The position numbers were made by a program, and so were the translations under genes. 5,113 nt of DNA. Origin: Ignavibacteriota bacterium. Its GTDB lineage: Bacteria; Bacteroidota; Kapaibacteriia; Palsa-1295. Below the pieces are notes generated by a model. The model saw nothing but the letters and a program-made list of their open reading frames with translations. It was not told the origin of the DNA and did no database searches. Shown here one piece after another: positions 1 through 5,113 of the stretch. Each line of letters opens with the position of its first letter. Within the stretch, counting starts at the first letter, position 1. The stretch lies in assembly GCA_003151215.1 (NCBI GenBank), contig PLXB01000074.1, positions 4,920-10,032 of the forward strand, given 5' to 3'.

Positions 1-4
1 AATT

Positions 5-29
5 GCGGGACAGATACCGTCCGCTTTTT
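5..29 (+). terminator. Probable intrinsic terminator of an upstream gene
   Basis: The arm at 5-11 (GCGGGAC) pairs with 19-24 (GTCCGC) if one G is bulged, leaving a 7-nt loop. Five T residues follow at 25-29. This is the layout of a rho-independent terminator reading rightward, so it probably ends a gene lying left of the window. The stem is short and carries a bulge, so the call is moderate. Confidence 0.45.
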
Positions 30-126
30 AGCGAATAATTACTCCAAAAGCCGCGAAAACACTGAATTCTATTAGAGTATTCTTGTGTTTATATCTTCCT
101 TGTGAAATTATTATTATTAAATTATT

Positions 127-132
127 AAGGAG
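127..132 (+). promoter_or_regulatory. Shine-Dalgarno site of the P5C dehydrogenase gene
   Basis: AAGGAG lies 8 nt before the ATG at 141 and fixes that start. It is the only convincing Shine-Dalgarno match in front of any gene in this window; the other genes have none. Confidence 0.8.
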
Positions 133-140
133 TCAATCGA

Positions 141-1742
141 ATGCCAGCTAAGAGGTTATCGAACTTTCGGAATGAACAAACAATAGATTTTTCTCTTCCG
201 AAAGAAAAGGCGGCAATTGAGAATGCCCTGAAGCAGGCACGGGCAAATCTCGGTAAAGAGTACCCGGTTCTTATCGGCTCCGAACGCATCAAAACAAACG
301 ATTTTATTATTTCCAGAAATCCGGCTCATCCAGGCGAGATCATCGGAAAATTCGGAAAGGGGACTATAGGTCTTGCCCAACGCTCTCTCGATACTGCAGC
401 AAAAACCTTCGAGACATGGCGCACATTTGATCCGTTCAGAAGAGCGGACATTCTTATCCGAGCTGCAGCCATTGCACGTCGTCGCAGATATGAGATCAAT
501 GCATGGATGATTTTGGAAGTAGGAAAAAATTATGCTGAAGCTGACGCCGATACGGCCGAGGCGATTGATTTTCTTGAATTCTATGCAAGAGAGATGTACC
601 GTCTCGGCGGGCAACAGCCGGTTCACAAGAATAAAGGAGAGCATGGGTATTTAGAATATCTTCCTCTCGGAGTTGGCATCATTGTTCCCCCCTGGAATTT
701 CCCATTTGCGATTTTAGTCGGTACGGCAAGTGCTGCCATTGTCTCGGGTAATACGATCATTTTGAAACCTTCGAGCGATTCACCAATGATGGGATGGTTA
801 TTTACAGAGATTATGAATGAAGCCGGGCTGCCGGATGGTGTCTTGAATTTTTTCACTGCTCCCGGCGGCGAAATCGGTGACTATCTTGTCAAAAGCCCGA
901 TCACACGTTTTATCTCATTTACAGGATCGAAAGAGATCGGACTTCGCATTACACAGTTTGCTGCCACTCCTGAAAAAGGACAAAAGTGGATCAAACGCGT
1001 TGTTGCAGAGATGGGTGGCAAAGACGGAATCATCGTATCGAAAGATGCTGATGTGGATGTTGCTGCAGCAGGGATCGTAACTTCGGCATTTGGATTTCAA
1101 GGTCAAAAATGTTCTGCATGTTCACGGGTAATAGTCGAACGGCCTGCCTATGAGAGGCTTGTTGCGAAAGTAAAAGAACTTGTGGAAAATCTTGAGATGG
1201 GCGATCCGAGCAATAATAAAGCTGTTGGACCTGTCGTAAATCAACGCGCTCAGGAAAAGATCATGGAATATGTAAAGATCGGCAAGTCGGAAGGTACACT
1301 GATCACCGGTGGCACTACTTATGGAAAAGAAGGATATTATATTAAGCCAACTGTTTTCTCTGACATTGCGCCCGATGCTCGTTTAGCACAGGAAGAAATT
1401 TTTGGACCTATTCTGGCAATTATTCCCGTTAAAGATTTTGATGAGGCATTAAAGGTTGCAAACAATACAGAATACGGTTTAACAGGCGCAGTTTATACTA
1501 AAAATCGTTCAAGGCTTGAGCGCGCATCAAAGGAATTTTTTGTCGGCAATCTTTATCTTAATCGTAAATGCACCGGTGCTCTTGTCGGAGTTCATCCTTT
1601 CGGCGGCTTCAATATGAGCGGCACGGATTCCAAAGCCGGCGGCAGAGATTATCTTCATCTTTTCTTGCAAGCAAGGGTAGTTACCGAAAAGGTAAATGAG
1701 CCTATAAAGAAAAAACGCCGGAAGAAAGTAGTGAAGAAATAA
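141..1742 (+). CDS. pruA: 1-pyrroline-5-carboxylate dehydrogenase (L-glutamate gamma-semialdehyde dehydrogenase)
   Basis: Cytosolic enzyme oxidising glutamate gamma-semialdehyde (from P5C) to glutamate with NAD+, the second step of proline catabolism. It is a complete 533-residue aldehyde dehydrogenase. Visible landmarks are PPWNFP (183-188, oxyanion Asn186), Lys209 in LKPS, the nucleotide-binding SFTGS (259-263), general base Glu290 in EMGGK, nucleophile Cys324 in GQKCSACSR, and EIFGP (419-423) for NAD ribose. The stretch HPFGGFNMSGTDSKAGG (485-501) is the hallmark separating P5C dehydrogenases from other ALDHs. There is no proline dehydrogenase domain, so this is the monofunctional RocA/PruA type rather than PutA, and a separate proline dehydrogenase should exist elsewhere. 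The start is set by AAGGAG 8 nt upstream. Family members end near residue 515-518; here about 15 extra residues follow, with 9 Lys/Arg in the last 11. The symbol rocA is equally usable. Confidence 0.95.
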   Translation: MPAKRLSNFRNEQTIDFSLPKEKAAIENALKQARANLGKEYPVLIGSERIKTNDFIISRNPAHPGEIIGKFGKGTIGLAQRSLDTAAKTFETWRTFDPFRRADILIRAAAIARRRRYEINAWMILEVGKNYAEADADTAEAIDFLEFYAREMYRLGGQQPVHKNKGEHGYLEYLPLGVGIIVPPWNFPFAILVGTASAAIVSGNTIILKPSSDSPMMGWLFTEIMNEAGLPDGVLNFFTAPGGEIGDYLVKSPITRFISFTGSKEIGLRITQFAATPEKGQKWIKRVVAEMGGKDGIIVSKDADVDVAAAGIVTSAFGFQGQKCSACSRVIVERPAYERLVAKVKELVENLEMGDPSNNKAVGPVVNQRAQEKIMEYVKIGKSEGTLITGGTTYGKEGYYIKPTVFSDIAPDARLAQEEIFGPILAIIPVKDFDEALKVANNTEYGLTGAVYTKNRSRLERASKEFFVGNLYLNRKCTGALVGVHPFGGFNMSGTDSKAGGRDYLHLFLQARVVTEKVNEPIKKKRRKKVVKK

Positions 1743-1750
1743 TTTTAGTG

Positions 1751-1867
1751 TCATTGCGAGAAGTCGCGTAAGCGACGACGAAGCATCTTCGGAGGTTTTA
1801 CATAATTCTGATTTTCTACTATTTTTCAGGAGATTGCTTCATCGTGGTAAAGAACTCCTTGCAATGA
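1751..1867. repeat. Imperfect inverted repeat of the dispersed TCATTGCGAG palindromic type
   Basis: The left arm (1751-1788) and the reverse complement of the right arm (1867-1831) both begin TCATTGC-AG-AGT and both reach ACGA-GAAGCA followed by TCT or ATCT. The outermost 7 bp (1751-1757 with 1861-1867) pair perfectly. The middles of the arms differ and a spacer of about 40 nt separates them. The left arm also contains a perfect 5-bp stem, GTCGC-GTAA-GCGAC (1763-1776). From memory, words of this type (TCATTGCGAG, GAAGCAATCTC) occur as dispersed intergenic palindromes in many unrelated bacterial genomes. The element begins 8 nt after the pruA stop and ends 13 nt before the next ATG, so it fills the gap. 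It could act as a hairpin in the transcript. Whether it is mobile cannot be told from one copy. Confidence 0.75.
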
Positions 1868-1880
1868 TGCTTTAAGTACC

Positions 1881-2858
1881 ATGTCTCTCAAAACCTACAT
1901 CGAAGCCGTTAACGATGCGCTGCATTATGAGATGGAGCGAGATCTTTCGGTCTTTCTGATTGGTGAAGATATCGGTTCTTTCGGAGGAGCCTTCAAAGCG
2001 ACGAAGGGACTTTACCAGAAATTTGGTAAAGATCGTGTCATTGATACTCCTATCGCCGAAGCGGGCCTTGTCGGCGCAGCAATCGGTGCATCGCTTTTCG
2101 GATACCGACCTGTTGCCGAAATGCAGTTTTCCGATTTTATTACCAATGCATTTAATCAACTTGTTACGATTGCTGCAACGACGGCATACCGTTGGGCAAT
2201 GCCTGTTCCGATTGTCGTTCGCTGCCCAACTGGTGCAGGGATCAGCGGAGGACCGTTTCATTCGCGCAATCCTGAAGTATGGTTTGCGCATCAGCCTGGT
2301 TTAAAGGTTGTCTGCCCCGGAACACCGGAAGATGCAAAAGGTCTGCTTATCTCGGCGATCCGTGATAATAGTCCCGTCCTCTATTTCGAGCATAAGAGGT
2401 TCTACCGTTCACTCAAATCAGAAGTACCTGATGGTGAATATACCGTACCACTGGGTAAGGCAAAAATTGCCAAAGAGGGAAGTGATCTGAGTATCATCAC
2501 CTATGGCGGTACATTACCACTTGCAATTGAAGTCGCGAATGAATTTGCAAACGAAGGTAAGGCAAATATCGAAGTCATAGATATTCGCTCACTCGTTCCT
2601 CTTGATAAGCAGACAATTCTTGAAAGTGTTCGTAAGACAAATCGAGCATTAGTTCTTCACGAAGATAATCTTACTGCCGGCTTTGGTGCCGAGCTCAGCG
2701 CACTAATTACTGAGCATGCCTTTGAATCTCTTGATGCTCCGATCAGACGCATTGCAAGTTTTGATTCTCCTGTGCCATTTGCTCCGAATTTGGAAGGGGA
2801 AGTGCTGCCTGGGAAAGAATCATTCAGAAAGGCAGTTATTGAGTTGCTTAAGTATTAG
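1881..2858 (+). CDS. 2-oxoacid dehydrogenase complex E1 component, beta subunit (pyruvate or branched-chain type)
   Basis: Beta half of the thiamine-diphosphate-dependent E1 heterotetramer that decarboxylates a 2-oxoacid and passes the acyl group to the lipoyl E2. At 325 residues it is full length for the family. Residues 1-175 form the transketolase-type pyrimidine-binding domain, with Glu60 in DTPIAEAG matching the Glu that activates the cofactor and His127 in the PFHSRNPEVWFAH stretch matching the conserved active-site His. Residues 195-320 form the transketolase C-terminal domain, including ITYGG, IDIRSLVPLD, LHEDN and the closing DSPVPFAPNLE. Sequence alone does not separate pyruvate from branched-chain substrates. 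No alpha subunit, E2 or E3 lies beside it. The ATG at 1881 is the only plausible start: the frame is closed by a stop at 1848 with no earlier ATG, GTG or TTG, and no Shine-Dalgarno motif precedes it because the inverted repeat occupies that position. Confidence 0.92.
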   Translation: MSLKTYIEAVNDALHYEMERDLSVFLIGEDIGSFGGAFKATKGLYQKFGKDRVIDTPIAEAGLVGAAIGASLFGYRPVAEMQFSDFITNAFNQLVTIAATTAYRWAMPVPIVVRCPTGAGISGGPFHSRNPEVWFAHQPGLKVVCPGTPEDAKGLLISAIRDNSPVLYFEHKRFYRSLKSEVPDGEYTVPLGKAKIAKEGSDLSIITYGGTLPLAIEVANEFANEGKANIEVIDIRSLVPLDKQTILESVRKTNRALVLHEDNLTAGFGAELSALITEHAFESLDAPIRRIASFDSPVPFAPNLEGEVLPGKESFRKAVIELLKY

Positions 2859-3048
2859 GACTGAATTTCCACATTAATCAGATTTAGTAAATTTCCTTAA
2901 CAAACCTTCTGAAAATCTTACAAGTATTTCTATATCCTCTGCTATATATAAGCAAATAATCGCACTATTGACTTTGGCACGGTATTTCATGTAGATGCTA
3001 TTACCATACTTCAGTATGCATTTTTCATTAGTTATGCCATACCACAAA
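2859..3048. other. A+T-rich spacer, no confident signal
   Basis: This is the gap between the E1 beta stop and the preferred start of the exported protein. It is A+T-rich with no hairpin followed by a T run, so no intrinsic terminator ends the E1 beta transcript here. TTGACT at 2968-2973 resembles a -35 box, but no good -10 hexamer lies at the right distance. In-frame codons from 2995 belong to a possible longer form of the next gene. Confidence 0.5.
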
Positions 3049-3600
3049 ATGTTCTGTACGCGCCATATTTGGCGTTATGTTATTGCCATATCCGGAATCT
3101 TCTATTCTGCGGGAATTCTGCACGCTCAGGATGTTGGTGAGCAAAAATTCTATACTGCTCCAAGGGAACTTCACGATTGGGTATTCTTTGGCAATTCGGA
3201 GTCTTCAAGTTGGGAATATGATCAAAAAACTTTAGTACGAACGGACTCAATTCATCTGAAAGTGAGGATCAGAGAAACGCCACTTGAATATTGCTATAAC
3301 GACGTCCGTGGAGCAAAAATGTGGCAATGGCGAAGTATTCAGGAGTATAGCGATAGTCTGAGGTTTCATCCACAATTTGATTATGAAGGATATGAATACT
3401 ACGGTTTTTCTGTGCTCGAAGAAACAATTAATCTAAGAGATCACAAATTCAGGGTATGCAATGCTGCTGATTACAATTTAGGAGGATTGGTGCTTTCATT
3501 GTGGCAAAACGGGATCGATACCGAAAAACCTATTCCTCCAGGAAGTCCGGAAGATATGGTAATCGAAGTTATTAGTAACACACATTCAGATAAATACTGA
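3049..3600 (+). CDS. Predicted exported protein, possibly surface-adhesin E-like
   Basis: Not firmly recognised. From the ATG at 3049 it has 183 residues with a classical signal peptide: basic n-region (CTRHIWR), hydrophobic core (YVIAISGIFYSAGIL) and likely cleavage after the HA before Gln27. The mature part is rich in Tyr, Trp and acidic residues and has only two Cys (82 and 137), which could form a disulfide. The order W-x3-G, YDxxxL, alternating V/I strands (HLKVRIR), FRVCNAADYN and a closing PIPPGSPEDMVIEVI recalls the Adhesin_E (surface-adhesin protein E) pattern, though the usual final Cys is missing. The frame is open from an ATG at 2995 right after a TAG, and ATGs at 3016 and 3034 are also possible. 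The 3049 start is preferred because it gives a normal 26-residue signal and has an A-rich leader. It probably acts in the periplasm or at the cell surface. The family assignment is inference. Confidence 0.75.
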   Translation: MFCTRHIWRYVIAISGIFYSAGILHAQDVGEQKFYTAPRELHDWVFFGNSESSSWEYDQKTLVRTDSIHLKVRIRETPLEYCYNDVRGAKMWQWRSIQEYSDSLRFHPQFDYEGYEYYGFSVLEETINLRDHKFRVCNAADYNLGGLVLSLWQNGIDTEKPIPPGSPEDMVIEVISNTHSDKY

Positions 3601-3681
3601 AGGAAGAAAAATTTTATTTGGTATTAAATTGTCCCTCCGAAACTACTTATCTCTTATGATTAGTAGATGTATCTGCGTGGC

Positions 3682-3713
3682 AGGGGTATTCGCAAGAATG
3701 CCCTTATTTTTTT
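3682..3713 (+). terminator. Intrinsic terminator after the exported-protein gene
   Basis: GGGTATTC (3684-3691) pairs with GAATGCCC (3696-3703) as 8 bp with one T-G wobble around a GCAA tetraloop. It extends by a G-T and an A-T pair. The stem is followed by TTATTTTTTT (3704-3713). This is a strong rho-independent terminator on the plus strand, 82 nt past the stop at 3600. On the minus strand no T run follows, so it does not serve the convergent gene. Confidence 0.85.
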
Positions 3714-3828
3714 CCAAAAAAGTATAGAGCGCTTTTTTGCATTGCAAGAAGATTACCATTTATGATAGGAAAATCTTAAGTAAGGGGCTTTGCTCACCTA
3801 CAAGGCGGAGCCACTAACTCCATTGTCA
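3714..3828. other. Convergent spacer with weak hairpins and a possible decayed repeat
   Basis: This separates the plus-strand terminator from the end of the leftward channel gene. It holds AAAAAAG/CTTTTTT (3716-3722 with 3732-3738), a weak A-T hairpin that could help end leftward transcription. It also holds a stretch at 3740-3776 resembling one arm of the 1751-1867 repeat. A GGCTTTGC/GCGGAGCC hairpin (3786-3793 with 3805-3812) pairs only with wobbles on the plus strand and has no T run on either side. No coding region is supported. Confidence 0.5.
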
Positions 3829-4428
3829 CTACTTCCTTGTTTCGCTTTCCTGTGTTATAAATTTTTCCACATCTTTATCAGGTATGATCCACATCAGGGC
3901 AATGCTAATAAAAAGAATGCAGGAGATCAGCGGGTGGACAAATGCCAGTGGAATGGAAAGAATATAGCCGATCGTCGAAATCTTGCCTTTCGAATTGGAT
4001 CTGCGAAATGCATGGAATAATGCTTCTTTTTCTGATGGTCGGCTTTTTACAATGATCAGCGACAAAATGGTGAATGCCACCCCGCAGGCAACAAGCAAGC
4101 CTCCATAGATGGCAACCGGAATGGGCTCGAAATCTGTATCTGCCATCCAAGCCGTCAGTGGCGGAACAAGCGATAACCAGAACAGCTGCGCCAGATTCGC
4201 CCAGATCATTTTACCGTCTACACTATGAGCAGCATGAACAAGGTGATGATGATTTCCCCAATAAATGCCGATGAAGATAAAACTGAGGATATAACTGGCA
4301 AATGAAGGCAGTACGGATTTTATCGCATTCCAATCTGTGCCATGCGGCATCTTGAGTTCAAGCACCATAATAGTAATGATGATGGCAAAAACACCATCGC
4401 TGAATGCTTCAAGCCGGCTTTTATTCAT
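3829..4428 (-). CDS. TMEM175/DUF1211-family potassium channel-like membrane protein
   Basis: Integral inner-membrane protein of 199 residues with about six hydrophobic helices (roughly 9-25, 38-57, 75-94, 103-127, 151-165 and 167-183). The first helix carries the family signature R5-x3-F9-S10-D11-G followed by FAIIITIMVLEL, and WGNHHHLVH (57-65) after helix 2 also fits the family. Bacterial TMEM175 homologues assemble as tetrameric potassium-conducting channels in which hydrophobic residues of helix 1 line the pore. That this copy conducts potassium is inferred from the family. The length is typical for a one-repeat bacterial member. The start at 4428 is the only one that keeps the signature; it has no Shine-Dalgarno motif. 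It lies 29 nt downstream of the cyaY stop on the same strand and is probably the last gene of a uvrA-cyaY-channel transcript. The link between channel and neighbours is unknown. Confidence 0.88.
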   Translation of the reverse strand: MNKSRLEAFSDGVFAIIITIMVLELKMPHGTDWNAIKSVLPSFASYILSFIFIGIYWGNHHHLVHAAHSVDGKMIWANLAQLFWLSLVPPLTAWMADTDFEPIPVAIYGGLLVACGVAFTILSLIIVKSRPSEKEALFHAFRRSNSKGKISTIGYILSIPLAFVHPLISCILFISIALMWIIPDKDVEKFITQESETRK

Positions 4429-4457
4429 GGGGGATGGATGAAAGTTAATGCAATATG

Positions 4458-4778
4458 CTATAGAGAAATCTCTTCCGATAACTTTTCACTTAACAAACGG
4501 CGAAGGTAAGTAAGAAATTCTTCATTTGATTTTTCATCATACCATGCTTGCTTCGCTTCATCAAAATTAAATCGATGCCCCTCATAGTTTGCAGAAACCC
4601 ATAGCTGGCTGACAGGGGAGTTAGGAGAGATGATAAATTTGCTGCCTTCAGTAAAAATGATAACGAGGACGTCGCCGCTTTTTTCAAGTTCAAAATCTGA
4701 GCCTGAATCGATGAGTGACGAAAGGGCATCATCAAGGCTCTGAATGGTATTGTCGTATTGCTGGGTGAATGAGTTCAT
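4458..4778 (-). CDS. cyaY: Frataxin/CyaY-family iron-sulfur cluster assembly protein
   Basis: Small acidic cytosolic protein that binds iron and the cysteine desulfurase-scaffold complex (IscS/IscU) and modulates Fe-S cluster synthesis. From the ATG at 4778 it is 106 residues, the same length as I recall for E. coli CyaY. The order fits the frataxin alpha-beta sandwich: acidic helix 1 (YDNTIQSLDDALSSL, 8-22), strands SGDVLVIIF and GSKFIISPNSPVSQLWVS with conserved Gln58 and Trp60, then GHRFNFD, WYDE, and C-terminal helix EEFLTYLRRLLSEKL. It ends in the characteristic SL. A TTG two codons upstream (4784) is possible, but the ATG is preferred. Neither has a Shine-Dalgarno match. Translation may be coupled to uvrA, whose stop is 9 nt upstream. 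I recognise it by pattern; a profile search would confirm it. Confidence 0.88.
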   Translation of the reverse strand: MNSFTQQYDNTIQSLDDALSSLIDSGSDFELEKSGDVLVIIFTEGSKFIISPNSPVSQLWVSANYEGHRFNFDEAKQAWYDEKSNEEFLTYLRRLLSEKLSEEISL

Positions 4779-4787
4779 TGACAAAAA

Positions 4788-5113
4788 TTATGGTATTGAT
4801 AATTCCTTATACAGATATCTTCCCGTATGGCTTCCTGTTCTTTGAAATCTTTCAGCCAGTTCTTCAGGCGTTCCCTGATCGACAATATATCCTCCAGGCT
4901 CGCCGCCTTCGGGACCTAAGTCGATCACCCAATCTGCCATCTTAATAACATCCAGATTATGTTCGATAACGATGATACTATTGCCGCGATTACGAAGCTC
5001 AAGCAAAACATCGAGTAAATGCCTTATATCCTTAAAATGCAACCCGGTAGTCGGTTCATCTAAGATATATAAAGTCTTTCCGGTTGCCACTTTTGAAAGC
5101 TCTGTTGCAAGCT
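4788..5113 (-). CDS. uvrA: Excinuclease ABC subunit A, C-terminal fragment (cut by window edge)
   Basis: C-terminal 107 or so codons of UvrA, the ATPase that with UvrB scans DNA for bulky lesions in nucleotide-excision repair. The frame is open to the right window edge, where it reads [20 protein letters not shown], so the true start lies outside and the GTG at 5090 is internal. Visible are the second ABC domain's Walker B and D-loop ([13 protein letters not shown], with Asp-Glu) and the switch His in VIEHNLD. The UvrA-specific tail follows: [23 protein letters not shown] and TGRYL. The LSGGE signature and zinc finger would lie beyond the edge. The stop is TAA at 4790-4788, and cyaY begins 9 nt later on the same strand. 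The fragment looks intact and conserved. Confidence 0.96.
   Translation of the reverse strand, partial: LATELSKVATGKTLYILDEPTTGLHFKDIRHLLDVLLELRNRGNSIIVIEHNLDVIKMADWVIDLGPEGGEPGGYIVDQGTPEELAERFQRTGSHTGRYLYKELSIP

Noticed and set aside
78..85. TATTCTTG as a Bacteroidota-type -7 promoter element before pruA
   Set aside because: One mismatch to TAnnTTTG and no TTTG-like -33 element at the expected distance; the region is too A+T-rich to trust this.
156..644. Long open frame on the minus strand inside pruA
   Set aside because: It lies wholly antisense to a clearly conserved enzyme and has no recognisable domain or ribosome-binding site.
1872..2304. Open frames on both strands overlapping the E1 beta gene
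   Set aside because: They are frame shadows of a conserved gene, with Arg/Cys/Ser-rich low-plausibility translations.
2968..2997. TTGACT followed by possible -10 sequences as a promoter for the exported protein
   Set aside because: The -35-like word is good, but the hexamers at 16 to 18 nt spacing (GTAGAT, TAGATG and neighbours) match the -10 consensus poorly.
2995..3048. N-terminal extension of the exported protein to the ATG at 2995
   Set aside because: It would add a hydrophobic stretch before a complete signal peptide; the later ATG at 3049 gives a normal one. The ATG at 3034 cannot be excluded.
3716..3738. AAAAAAG/CTTTTTT hairpin as a bidirectional terminator
   Set aside because: The stem has one G-C pair only and a 9-nt loop, so it is mentioned within the spacer but not called as a terminator.
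3790..4020. Plus-strand open frame overlapping the 3' part of the channel gene
   Set aside because: Antisense to a gene with a clear family signature, and without a start signal or domain.

Overview
This window reads as an ordinary chromosomal segment of a bacterium with moderate-to-low G+C, A+T-rich spacers and mostly weak or absent Shine-Dalgarno sites. Protein resemblance and the scarcity of Shine-Dalgarno motifs point loosely to the Bacteroidota/Chlorobiota/Ignavibacteriota/Kapaibacteriota side of the tree. That placement is a tentative impression from protein style, not a demonstrated one. No phage, IS transposase, CRISPR array, tRNA or rRNA is visible.

Left half, plus strand. After a hairpin that probably ends an upstream transcript (5-29), there is a complete 1-pyrroline-5-carboxylate dehydrogenase (141-1742), the second enzyme of proline catabolism, which makes glutamate. 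It is followed by a complete beta subunit of a thiamine-diphosphate 2-oxoacid dehydrogenase E1 (1881-2858). The gap between them is almost entirely one imperfect inverted repeat (1751-1867) whose arms carry the TCATTGC-AG / GAAGCAATCT words of a widespread dispersed palindromic repeat. No E1 alpha gene is adjacent. A small exported protein follows (about 3049-3600). It has a clear signal peptide and a pattern reminiscent of the surface-adhesin E family, and a strong intrinsic terminator lies downstream (3682-3713).

Right half, minus strand. Three genes read leftward in a probable operon: the C-terminal end of uvrA (cut by the window edge), a frataxin/CyaY homologue starting 9 nt after the uvrA stop, and a TMEM175-type (DUF1211) six-helix channel 29 nt further on. 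The convergent spacer 3601-3828 holds the plus-strand terminator, a weak second hairpin, and a stretch that may be a decayed half copy of the 1751-1867 repeat.

Functionally, the dehydrogenase pair is consistent with amino-acid and 2-oxoacid oxidation, CyaY with Fe-S cluster assembly, and UvrA with nucleotide-excision repair. The TMEM175 channel and the secreted protein have no evident link to these. I do not see a novel multi-gene system. The points most worth a second look are the dispersed repeat, the uvrA-cyaY-TMEM175 arrangement, the orphan E1 beta and the unassigned exported protein.
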